Origin: Cupriavidus pampae
GTDB taxonomy: Bacteria; Pseudomonadota; Gammaproteobacteria; Burkholderiales; Burkholderiaceae
Assembly: GCF_914271485.1 (NCBI RefSeq)
Contig: NZ_CAJZAG010000001.1
Location: forward strand, 558,001 to 622,000
Reading direction: 5' to 3'
DNA length: 64,000 nt
Below the pieces are notes generated by a model, which ran no database searches, was not told the origin of the DNA, and worked only from the letters and a program-made list of their open reading frames with translations. Position 1 is the stretch's first letter; each line of letters opens with the position of its first letter. A program made the translations under genes and the position numbers. Of the stretch, positions 8,640-16,736 are shown one piece after another.

Positions 8640-10742
8640 TTATGCCGACACGCCTTCAGCCATGCCGCCGTGACGCAGCAACGCGTCGATCTGCGGCGCG
8701 CGGCCGCGGAACGCGACGAACGACTCCATGGCCGGACGGCTGCCACCGACCGACAGGATCTCGCGGTGGTAGCGACGGCCAGTCTCACCATCGAGCACGC
8801 TGCCGGACAGTTGCGCCGCTTCCTCGAACGCCGCGTAGACGTCCGCGGACAACACCTCGGCCCACTTGTAGCTGTAGTAGCCCGCGGCATAGCCGCCCGC
8901 GAAGATATGGCTGAACGTGTTCGGCCAGCGCGACAGCGGATGCTGCGGCACCACGTGCACGCGGTCGTTGATCTCGCGCGACAGCTCGAGCACGGACTTG
9001 CCACCCTGCGGGTCGAAGTCGGTGTGCAGATGCATGTCGAACGACGACAGCACGATCTGGCGCAGCGTCATCATGCCGTTCTGGAAGTTCTTGGCCGCGA
9101 GCATGCGGTCGAACAGCGCGCGCGGCAGCGGCGCGCCGGTCTCGACCTGTTGCGTCATGCCGGACAGCACCTCGTACTCCCAGCAGAAGTTTTCCATGAA
9201 CTGCGACGGCAGTTCCACGGCATCCCATTCCACGCCATTGATGCCCGATACGCCGAGGTCGCCCACCTGCGTGAGCATGTGGTGCAGGCCATGGCCGAAC
9301 TCGTGGAACAGCGTGATGACTTCATCGTGCGTGAACACCGCGGGCTTGTCGCCGACGGGCGCCGAGAAGTTGCAGGTCAGATATGCCACCGGCGTCTGCA
9401 CGGTACCGTTGTCGCGCTCCTTGCGGCCGCGGGCGTCGTCCATCCAGGCACCGCCACGCTTGCCTTCGCGCGCATACAGATCGATGTAGAACTGCGCGAG
9501 CAGCGCGCCCTGCGGATTGACCACGCGGAAGAAGCGCACGTCCTTGTGCCACGTCTGCGCCTGATCCGGTTCGATACGTACCGTGAACAGCTTCTCGATC
9601 ACGCCGAACAGGCCCTCGAGCACCTTGCCCTCCGGGAAGTACTGCTTGACCTCGTGTTCCGAGAACGCATAGCGCTGCTGGCGCAGCTTCTCGGATGCAT
9701 AGGCCACGTCCCACGGATCCAGCGTGTTCAGACCGAGTTCGCTGGCGGCAAACGCGCGCAGTTCGGCCCAGTCCTTTTCCGCGTACGGGCGCGCCTTGAC
9801 CCCGAGCTCGTCGAGGAAGCGCAGCACGTCGGCCGGCTTGTCGGCCATCTTGGGTACCAGCGAGACTTCGCCGTAGTTGTTGTACCCCAGCATCAGCGCT
9901 TCTTCACGGCGCAGCGCGAGCTGGTCGCGCATGTTCGTGGTGTTGTCCCAGTCGGCCTGGCCGCCACCGAACTTTGTGCCGAGTTCGGACGCACGCGTCA
10001 CGCTCGCTTCATACATGGTCTGGCGCAGCGTGCGGTCGTCCGCGTACTGGAGCACCGGGAAGTACGACGGGAAATGCAGCGTGAATTTCCAGCCGGATTT
10101 GCCGTCCTTCTGCGCGGCCAGTGCGGCCGCTTCCTTGGCATCCTCGGGAACGCCGGCGAGGCGCGATTCGTCCTCGATGAACAGGGCGTACAGGTTGGTC
10201 GCGTCGAGCACGTGGTCGGAGAATGCCTTCGACAGCTGCGCCTGTTCTTCCTGAATCTGCGCGAAGCGCGGCTTGCGGTCTTCGGCCAGTTCGGCACCGC
10301 CCAGACGGAAACCGCGCAGCTCGTTCTCGAGCAGTTGCTTGCGCGCGGGGCTCAGGCCCGCGAATTCGGGGCCGGCGGCCACGGCCTTGTACTTGTCGTA
10401 CAGCGCGAGGCTCTGGCCCAGCGACGACCAGAACTCGGTCATGCGCGGCAGGTTCTCGGTATGGGCCTTGCGCAGTTCCGGCGTATCCGCCACGGCGCTC
10501 AGGTGGCCGACCACGCCCCAGGCGCGGCCGAGCGGCTCGGTCGCGGCTTCCAACGCTTCCACGGCGTCACGCCAGGTGGACGGGGTGGCGGGATCTTCGG
10601 CGCGATCGACCGCGGCCTGGGCCTGGCTCAGCAGCACGTCCAGCGCGGGCCCGATGTGCTCGGGCCGGATCTCGGCGAAACGCGGCAGGTCGGTAAAGTC
10701 GGCCAGGGGATTGTCTTGCAGGGAGGTGACGGCTTTTTCCAT
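8640..10742 (-). CDS. prlC: Oligopeptidase A (M3 family)
   Basis: A 700-residue cytoplasmic zinc peptidase that degrades signal peptides and other short peptides. The HEFGH zinc motif lies near residue 478 and the downstream helix with the third ligand (ELPSQFMEN) follows. Length and overall layout fit oligopeptidase A. The start ATG at 10742 has no strong ribosome site, but the N-terminal NPLADF segment matches the family. Confidence 0.96.
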   Translation of the reverse strand: MEKAVTSLQDNPLADFTDLPRFAEIRPEHIGPALDVLLSQAQAAVDRAEDPATPSTWRDAVEALEAATEPLGRAWGVVGHLSAVADTPELRKAHTENLPRMTEFWSSLGQSLALYDKYKAVAAGPEFAGLSPARKQLLENELRGFRLGGAELAEDRKPRFAQIQEEQAQLSKAFSDHVLDATNLYALFIEDESRLAGVPEDAKEAAALAAQKDGKSGWKFTLHFPSYFPVLQYADDRTLRQTMYEASVTRASELGTKFGGGQADWDNTTNMRDQLALRREEALMLGYNNYGEVSLVPKMADKPADVLRFLDELGVKARPYAEKDWAELRAFAASELGLNTLDPWDVAYASEKLRQQRYAFSEHEVKQYFPEGKVLEGLFGVIEKLFTVRIEPDQAQTWHKDVRFFRVVNPQGALLAQFYIDLYAREGKRGGAWMDDARGRKERDNGTVQTPVAYLTCNFSAPVGDKPAVFTHDEVITLFHEFGHGLHHMLTQVGDLGVSGINGVEWDAVELPSQFMENFCWEYEVLSGMTQQVETGAPLPRALFDRMLAAKNFQNGMMTLRQIVLSSFDMHLHTDFDPQGGKSVLELSREINDRVHVVPQHPLSRWPNTFSHIFAGGYAAGYYSYKWAEVLSADVYAAFEEAAQLSGSVLDGETGRRYHREILSVGGSRPAMESFVAFRGRAPQIDALLRHGGMAEGVSA

Positions 10743-10873
10743 GGCGGTTCTCGCGATGATCGATGAGGGTCAGGACCTTGGCCGCGCCCTCGGGCGCAGC
10801 GCATATGTGCAAGATGAGGCCTGCGCGGCGAAATTTCCAGTATGTGTTTTCAATCGCGCCGTTAGTCGGCCGG

Positions 10874-11731
10874 TCAGGCGCCGGCGGCGGCGCGCTCGGC
10901 GGCTTCCAGCGTATTGACGAGCAGCATCGTGATGGTCATCGGGCCCACGCCGCCCGGCACCGGCGTGATATGGCCGGCCACCTCGCGCACACCCGCGAAA
11001 TCGACGTCGCCGCACAGCTTGCCGGCGTCGTCGCGGTTCATGCCCACGTCGATCACCACCGCGCCCGGCTTGACCATATCGGCAGTCAGGATGTTGCGGC
11101 GGCCCACGGCGGCGACGATCACGTCGGCGTCGCGCGTGTGCACGCTCAGGTCACGCGTCTTGCTATTGCAGATGGTAACGGTGGCGCCGGCCTGCAGCAG
11201 CAGCATCGCCATCGGCTTGCCGACGATATTCGAAGCGCCGATCACGACCGCGCGCGCGCCGCGCAGCGGATATTGGATCGACTCGAGCATCTTCATGCAG
11301 CCGTACGGCGTGCACGGCCGGAAAATCGGCGCGCCGGTCATCAGCGCGCCCGCGTTGGCGACGTGGAAACCATCGACGTCCTTTTCGGGCGCGATCGCCT
11401 CCAGCACCTTGTGGCTGTCGATGTGCTTCGGCAACGGCAATTGAACGAGGATGCCGTGGATTTTCGGATCGCTGTTCAGGGCGTCGATGCGCGCCAGCAG
11501 ATCGGCTTCCGTCAGGTCGGCCGGATAGCGGTCCAGCGACGAATAGAAACCGTTGTCCTCGCAGGCCTTGACCTTGTTGCGCACGTAGACCTGGCTGGCG
11601 GAGTCCTCGCCCACCAGCACCACGGCCAGGCCGGGCTGATGACCGCGTTCGGTCAGGCGGGCGGCGCGCTGGGCGGCTTCGGTACGGATGTGCTTGGCAA
11701 GGGCGTTGCCGTCGATCAGTTGAGCGGACAT
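10874..11731 (-). CDS. folD: Methylenetetrahydrofolate dehydrogenase / cyclohydrolase FolD
   Basis: A 285-residue bifunctional enzyme that interconverts 5,10-methylene- and 10-formyl-tetrahydrofolate with NADP. Seen motifs: Y-V-x-x-K with the catalytic lysine, the QLPLP substrate segment, DVDGF, the NADP-binding [11 protein letters not shown] loop, and the C-terminal [11 protein letters not shown] signature. It is the first gene of the leftward run that continues with prlC (131 bases away). Confidence 0.97.
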   Translation of the reverse strand: MSAQLIDGNALAKHIRTEAAQRAARLTERGHQPGLAVVLVGEDSASQVYVRNKVKACEDNGFYSSLDRYPADLTEADLLARIDALNSDPKIHGILVQLPLPKHIDSHKVLEAIAPEKDVDGFHVANAGALMTGAPIFRPCTPYGCMKMLESIQYPLRGARAVVIGASNIVGKPMAMLLLQAGATVTICNSKTRDLSVHTRDADVIVAAVGRRNILTADMVKPGAVVIDVGMNRDDAGKLCGDVDFAGVREVAGHITPVPGGVGPMTITMLLVNTLEAAERAAAGA

Positions 11732-12114
11732 AGGGTGGGCTAGGCTGCAAATGGTAAGTCGGGGCGTCGTCGATAGCGACGAGGCGCGGGCCGGCGCGGG
11801 CCGGGATGGGCACGACCGGCGAGATAGGCGAATTATAAGGGTTCGCCCGGCGGTCCGTGGCCATGGCGGCGGCCGACCCTCGCCGGCGCGGGGTTGGTTG
11901 AAAACAATTGGAAATATTTGAATGTGATTTTCTTAAAAATATTTCCGATATGCGCCTGCAAATTTCTGTGAAGAATCCCGAGGACGGCGGGATTGAATGG
12001 ACAATGGCCTCGACGCGCCAACCGTGGCAGGCGCGTAGGAACGGAGGGAACGGCGGTTTGCATTCCTTCTTATGTTGCCATTCAGTTTCACTCTGAAACT
12101 ACTGAGGATTAATG
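11732..12114. other. Divergent intergenic region between folD and the peptide gene
   Basis: About 380 bases without a convincing gene. The folD-proximal part is GC-rich. The part from 11900 to 11960 is AT-rich and contains a ten-base palindrome listed separately. A GAGGA ribosome site at 12104-12108 serves the peptide gene. I could not find a confident -35/-10 pair. Confidence 0.6.
11910..11946. promoter_or_regulatory. Palindrome upstream of the peptide-export locus
   Basis: GGAAATATTT (11910-11919) and AAATATTTCC (11937-11946) form a perfect ten-base inverted repeat with a 17-base spacer, about 170 bases before the peptide start codon and in the only AT-rich patch of the gap. It may be an operator for the peptide locus. 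No regulator gene is adjacent, so its role is inference. Confidence 0.4.
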
Positions 12115-12270
12115 ATGAATAACGTCAATCAGATTCGCAAGATGAGCCTCGAGCAGGCGCACCGTGTGGTGGGCGGCGCTCCGGCTTCGGCGCCGGCTGC
12201 TGCCAACCGCGCCACTGCGCGCAACACGACGATCGTGAACGTCTACGTTCGCCGCGGCAAGTGGGGTTGA
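12115..12270 (+). CDS. Double-glycine leader peptide, candidate exported peptide precursor
   Basis: A 51-residue peptide. The leader (residues 1-21) ends in V-V-G-G after a charged, partly amphipathic stretch, with hydrophobic residues at -12 (Met), -4 and -3 relative to the cut, as in substrates of C39 leader peptidases. The predicted mature part is 30 residues long. It is alanine- and proline-rich at first, then TTIVNVYV, and ends R-R-G-K-W-G. It has no cysteine and no acidic residue and is strongly basic. GAGGA lies six bases before the chosen ATG; a tandem ATG at 12112 is possible. Downstream are a C39 exporter and accessory genes. I do not recognise the mature sequence. Confidence 0.72.
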   Translation: MNNVNQIRKMSLEQAHRVVGGAPASAPAAANRATARNTTIVNVYVRRGKWG

Positions 12271-12438
12271 TGCGCCACGCGTCTTGACGCCGGGCCAGCC
12301 GTGGCAGCCACGGACATGCTAGTGCTTGTCTGCCGCGATGGCCTGGCCGGGCCATCCCTCCCGCGTGGCGAGGGGGATGGCGGTCCTGAAGGGATCGCGG
12401 CGTCTACGCGGGATCCCTGTCATTGCCATTGGAAAGTG
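12271..12438 (+). promoter_or_regulatory. Spacer with three inverted repeats between peptide and acyltransferase-like genes
   Basis: The 168-base gap holds CCGTGG/CCACGG (12299-12313), GATGGCC/GGCCATC (12337-12356) and GGGATC/GATCCC (12391-12417). None has a T-run. They may slow transcription or stabilise the peptide mRNA, giving more precursor than export protein. Their role is inference. Confidence 0.35.
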
Positions 12439-13374
12439 ATGCAGATAGCTCTAGCGATATCGCTTGGCATGGGGGTGACCGGGGAGGCGGTGCGGAACCG
12501 GTTTCGACGCGGCGCCGCGTGGGCGCAGGCGCGTTTCTGGCAGTGTGCCGACATCGGCCTCATGATGCGGCTTTGCCGCCTGCCCGTAACACCCGGCGTA
12601 CGGGCCTTGCGCGACCGCTTGCGTGGGGTCACGTGCGAGCGCCTGCGTCGGGAACTGGTGGACATGCCGGACGGTATCGGCTATCCGGTAGCGATGCGGC
12701 GCCGCACGATGCTTGATGCGGCGGTCTGCAGCGCCGCGCCCAGCGTCATGCCGATGCTCGAGGCGTGTGCCGCGCAGCTCGACGAGGCCATGTTGCGCGC
12801 GTCCCGGCGTGGCGTCCCGCCGGTCCTCGCGCCGCTCCACGTGTGTTCCGATATCACCGCCACGGTCGTGGCCGCGCTGACCACGCCGCGGCGCACGCAC
12901 GTGTTCTCGATCTACGGGCAGGAGCGGATCGGGTTCATGGAGGCCCGGCACCTGCAGGCGCACGGCATTACGGTCATCCAGCATGCCCCCGACGCGTCGC
13001 CCGGCGCCCATCGCGCGATCATGCGCGAGCTGCGCGAGCGGGCCGCGAATCTCGTGATTTTTCCCGACATCCTGCCGCAGTTCTCGGAGGCGTATCTCGG
13101 CTACCCCATGCGCACGCGTGACGTCAGCCTGTTCGGCCGTCAGGCACGCCTCCACGTGGGCGCCGAGACCTTCGCTCGCATGGCGGGCGGCGGCATCCTG
13201 CCGTTCTACGTCCATTGGGAGGCCGATCGGCTGGCCATCTGCATCTTCGATGCCTGTGACGATCTTGACGATGTGGCGCGCTGCCTGGAGCAGGCGCTGC
13301 GCGCGCATGGCGACCAGTGGCTGCTCTGGCATTACGCCTCGCTGTTCTATTTCAACGACAGCGCGGAGCGTTGA
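12439..13374 (+). CDS. LpxL/HtrB-like acyltransferase-family protein in peptide locus
   Basis: A 311-residue protein. Its C-terminal half resembles lipid A late acyltransferases: a strand-His segment (APLHVCSD), a later FPD followed by a loop with LFGRQARLHVGA, then GGGILPFYV, and an end with D-Q-W-L-L-W-H near the C-terminus, as in LpxL. The usual H-x4-D/E catalytic box reads H-V-C-S-D here, with the acid one position early, so activity is uncertain. There is no clear membrane anchor. The stop is two bases before the exporter start, so the two are one unit. The start at 12439 is not certain; GTG at 12436 is possible. Acylating the exported peptide is a hypothesis. Confidence 0.5.
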   Translation: MQIALAISLGMGVTGEAVRNRFRRGAAWAQARFWQCADIGLMMRLCRLPVTPGVRALRDRLRGVTCERLRRELVDMPDGIGYPVAMRRRTMLDAAVCSAAPSVMPMLEACAAQLDEAMLRASRRGVPPVLAPLHVCSDITATVVAALTTPRRTHVFSIYGQERIGFMEARHLQAHGITVIQHAPDASPGAHRAIMRELRERAANLVIFPDILPQFSEAYLGYPMRTRDVSLFGRQARLHVGAETFARMAGGGILPFYVHWEADRLAICIFDACDDLDDVARCLEQALRAHGDQWLLWHYASLFYFNDSAER

Positions 13375-13376
13375 AC

Positions 13377-15500
13377 ATGTCTTCATTTGCCAGCTTGCGC
13401 GCGATGTTTGGCGCCGTTCAGGGGCTGCATCCGATCGAGCCGGTCTACCAGGGTGAAACGTCGGAATGCGGCCTCGCCTGCATGGTCATGCTGCTGAGGT
13501 CGCTGGGGCGGGAGGCATCGCTGGCGGATCTGCGCGCGCGGCATGGCGCGCCGCTGGTCGGCATGTCGCTGGCGGACCTCGCCGAGGCGCTTGCCGCGCA
13601 TGGCGTGCAGGCGGATGCCGTCTGTTTTCCGCGCGACGCGCTGCGAGAACTGCCATTGCCCGCGATTATCCACGTGGGCGGCAACCATTTCGTGCTGGCC
13701 ATGCGCGGCGGCGGCCCGCGTGTGCAGGTGTTCGATCCTGCAGTGGGCATGCACGTGATGCATGCCTCGGAACTGGCCAGCGTGGCCTCCGGCTACGCGC
13801 TGGTGCTGGATGAAGCCGTCCGGCCATGGCCGCGGGCTGCCGATGGCCACCGGCGCGCGCCAATCGACATGCTCGGTCTGGCCGGCGGGGCACGGCTGGT
13901 CGCGCTGATGCTTGGGGCCGGATTGCTGGCGTTCCTGACGCCGCTGTTCGTGGGCCTGACGGTCGACTGGATGCTCGAGCGCGACAACTTCGAGCTCTAC
14001 GAGAGAGTTGCCGTGGCCTATGCGCTGGCGCTGATTGGCGCCTGCGCGCTCGATCGCCTGACCGCGCGCGCAATGTTGCGGCGCTGCGCGGGCATGGGCA
14101 CCCACGCGATGACCTACGGCTTTGGGCAGTTGCTCGGCAACCGACTGCGCTATTTCTCGCGCCGCAAGCCCGGCGATATCGTCGAGCGCCTGGTGGCGTA
14201 CGGAGAGGCCGCGCGTGATCGCACGCAGCTTGCGAATACGATGCTCTGCGTGGCGGTGATCGCGGCCGTGACCGTCGGCATCATGGCATGGCTGCAGCCG
14301 GCGCTGGCGCTCGTCAGCATGTTCGGCATGATCGTGACAGGGCTGCTGACGCAACGCTACGTCATGCAGGCGCAGGTCATTCGTATGGAAGAGGAGGTCG
14401 CTGGCGCCGATCAGCGCCAGTTCCTGCACGAGAGCGTGTCGGGCATTACCGCGCTGAAGTCGGCCAACATCCTGCGTGGGCGCGGTATCGCCTTCACGCA
14501 ACTTGCGCAGCGCGTGACCTCGGCATGGCGCGCGGGCGGAGACCTCGAACTGCGCCAGCGCACGGCCTACACGTTGATCGGCGGGGTGGAACTGATGATC
14601 ACGCTTGGGATCGCGGGTCGGGCCATCATGGCCGGCGACCTGACCTTCGGCGGCTTCTATGCGTTTGCCTTTTTGCGGCAGATGGCGATCGGTGCCGTCG
14701 GGCAGATCTATGGCGCGTGGCTGTCGGCGCGGTCGAACCGGGTAGCCGAGGCGCGTGCGCGGGACATCCTCGAGCATGACAAGGATGCGGGCGCCGCGCG
14801 CGCCGGCGACGCTGGCGAGCCTGCTCCCGAAACGATCGGCGTGCAGGGGCTCTGCATGCGCCACGATGGGGGGGGCGCAATACTGAGCGACGTGGCGCTG
14901 GAGATTCGTCGCGATGAAAAGGTGGCGGTCATTGGCCCCTCCGGCGCGGGCAAGACTACGCTGCTGATGTTGTTGTCGGGGCTCGACCGGCCCGACGCGG
15001 GCGTTGTGCGCATCGACGGTGCCGAGGCACCGGACTGGGAGGCGCTACGCGCGTACTGCTACTTTCAGACGGCATTCGACACGCTGTTCAGCGGCTCGGT
15101 GGCGGACAACATCACGATGTTCGCCGCAAAGCCGGAGTTCGGCACCTGCGCGCGCATTGCCGACGAACTGGGATTGGCCGCACGGCTGGCGAGCCTGCCC
15201 GCGGGTCTCGGAACGCTGATCAGCGAAGCCACGGCGTCCCTTTCGGCGGGCGAGCGGCAGCGGCTGCTGGTGGCGCGCGCGTTGTACGCGCGCCTGCCAG
15301 TCCGCATCTTCGACGAGCCGACTGCGAATCTCGACGCCATGAGCGCGGGGCAGGTCATGCGCGCGATTACGGCCTGCGAGGGTGCGGCCATCGTGGTCAC
15401 GCACGATCGCAGTCTGTTGCCGCTGTTCGATACGGTGTACGAGTTGCGGCAAGGCGCATTGCACTGTGTGCATCGATTCGCGCATCAGCGCGCGCGCTGA
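13377..15500 (+). CDS. Peptidase-containing ABC exporter (C39 domain)
   Basis: A 707-residue inner-membrane exporter that cuts double-glycine leaders while exporting the peptide. The N-terminal C39 domain has an intact triad: Cys31 in ECGLAC, His104 in NHFVLA and Asp120 in VFDPA, with the oxyanion Gln25. Six-helix membrane region (about 175-450). The ATPase has Walker A GPSGAGKTT near 520, signature SLSAGE near 622 (degenerate from LSGGQ) and Walker B IFDEPTANLD near 644. The start ATG at 13377 follows the previous stop by two bases. The likely substrate is the peptide encoded 1.1 kb upstream. Confidence 0.92.
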   Translation: MSSFASLRAMFGAVQGLHPIEPVYQGETSECGLACMVMLLRSLGREASLADLRARHGAPLVGMSLADLAEALAAHGVQADAVCFPRDALRELPLPAIIHVGGNHFVLAMRGGGPRVQVFDPAVGMHVMHASELASVASGYALVLDEAVRPWPRAADGHRRAPIDMLGLAGGARLVALMLGAGLLAFLTPLFVGLTVDWMLERDNFELYERVAVAYALALIGACALDRLTARAMLRRCAGMGTHAMTYGFGQLLGNRLRYFSRRKPGDIVERLVAYGEAARDRTQLANTMLCVAVIAAVTVGIMAWLQPALALVSMFGMIVTGLLTQRYVMQAQVIRMEEEVAGADQRQFLHESVSGITALKSANILRGRGIAFTQLAQRVTSAWRAGGDLELRQRTAYTLIGGVELMITLGIAGRAIMAGDLTFGGFYAFAFLRQMAIGAVGQIYGAWLSARSNRVAEARARDILEHDKDAGAARAGDAGEPAPETIGVQGLCMRHDGGGAILSDVALEIRRDEKVAVIGPSGAGKTTLLMLLSGLDRPDAGVVRIDGAEAPDWEALRAYCYFQTAFDTLFSGSVADNITMFAAKPEFGTCARIADELGLAARLASLPAGLGTLISEATASLSAGERQRLLVARALYARLPVRIFDEPTANLDAMSAGQVMRAITACEGAAIVVTHDRSLLPLFDTVYELRQGALHCVHRFAHQRAR

Positions 15501-15521
15501 GAATGGCGTTGGAGAACATGC

Positions 15522-16736
15522 ATGTGGGGTGGTGGTGATTACATGATGCGAGCATTCTGTCGGCCGTCGTGGGGCCGCGTGCTGACTGCCTGCGTGGCGA
15601 TCGCGGTCCTTGTGGCAATCGCCGTGGCGGGCACCGTGATCTGGCGCAGACTGGCTTTGGATGCGCCCCCAGCGCCGGTCGCCACTGTGACGCGCGGGGA
15701 TATCGAAGAGATCGTGCTGGCCACCGGGACCATCGTGCCGCTGCGGCAGGTCAATGTCGGGGCGCAGGTCAGCGGCCAGCTGAAAACCCTTGCCGTGCGG
15801 GTGGGCGACCGCGTCGAGCAGGGGCAGCTGCTTGCGGAGATCGATCCGATCCTGCAGCAGAACGAGCTGAAACGTGCCGAGGCGGCGTTGACGCATGCGG
15901 AGGCGCAGCGAACCGCGCAGCTGGCGCTGTTGCGCCAGCATCGGCTGGCGCTGAAGCGCGAACTCGCCATGCGGAAGGCCGACGCGAATACCGAGGCCGA
16001 CCTGGAAGCGGCCAGCACGCAGGCCGACACGACGGCCGCCAATGTTGCCGCGCTCGATGCCACGCTACGGCAGGCGCGTATCGCGGTGGAGTCGGCCGAG
16101 GCCAGCCTGGCCTATACGCGCATCGTCGCGCCGATGGCGGGGCAGGTGATTTCCGTCGTCGCGGAAGCGGGGCAGACCCTCGTGGCGGCGCAGATGGCAC
16201 CCACCATCCTCGTGCTGGCGGATCTGGATGAAATGCTCGTCAAGGCGCGTATTTCCGAGGCGGACGTGGTGCGGGTGCGAACCGGGCAAGGGGGATGGTT
16301 CTCGATTCTCGGCGCCCCGCTGCGGAAGATCCCCGTCGTGCTGCGGAGCATTTCGCCGGCGCCTCCGGTCACGCCGGGCAGCGATGCCGCGACGGCAGGC
16401 GGGCAGGGCGGCGCGATCTATTACCACGGCGATTTTCTGGTGGCCAATGGGGACAACGCGCTGAAGCCTTCGATGACCGCACAGGTCTCGATCGTGACGG
16501 GCCGCGCGCCCGGCGCGTTGCGCGTGCCGGCGGCCGCGGTGAGCGGCCCCGATCAGAACGGGCGGTACACGGTGCAGGTGGTGCGGTACCGCGCGGACGG
16601 TACGATCGCGGGAGGGGAGACACGCGAAGTGGAGATTGGACTGAGCGATCATGTCTGGGTCCAGATCGTCCGCGGCGTGGAGGAGGGCGAGCCCGTGGCA
16701 ATCGATCCGCAGGGCGAGGCGAAGGGGCAGGCGTGA
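15522..16736 (+). CDS. MacA/HlyD-type periplasmic adaptor
   Basis: A 404-residue membrane-fusion protein with one N-terminal membrane helix (about 20-40), a lipoyl half (V-G-A-Q-V-S-G-Q), a long alpha-helical hairpin (about 105-190), the second lipoyl half and a beta-barrel. It links an inner-membrane ABC pump to an outer-membrane channel. GGAG lies seven bases before the ATG at 15522. ATGs at 15543 and 15546 are alternatives. Its stop overlaps the next start (GTGA). The order adaptor, MacB-like pump, outer-membrane factor matches MacAB-TolC systems. Confidence 0.88.
   Translation: MWGGGDYMMRAFCRPSWGRVLTACVAIAVLVAIAVAGTVIWRRLALDAPPAPVATVTRGDIEEIVLATGTIVPLRQVNVGAQVSGQLKTLAVRVGDRVEQGQLLAEIDPILQQNELKRAEAALTHAEAQRTAQLALLRQHRLALKRELAMRKADANTEADLEAASTQADTTAANVAALDATLRQARIAVESAEASLAYTRIVAPMAGQVISVVAEAGQTLVAAQMAPTILVLADLDEMLVKARISEADVVRVRTGQGGWFSILGAPLRKIPVVLRSISPAPPVTPGSDAATAGGQGGAIYYHGDFLVANGDNALKPSMTAQVSIVTGRAPGALRVPAAAVSGPDQNGRYTVQVVRYRADGTIAGGETREVEIGLSDHVWVQIVRGVEEGEPVAIDPQGEAKGQA

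Noticed and set aside
8358..10766. An 802-codon rightward frame opposite prlC
   Set aside because: It is a shadow of the M3 peptidase gene and crosses the 3' end of the neighbouring gene.
12301..12438. An N-terminal extension of the acyltransferase-like protein
   Set aside because: The extra 46 codons overlap the hairpin-rich spacer and look like translated non-coding sequence.
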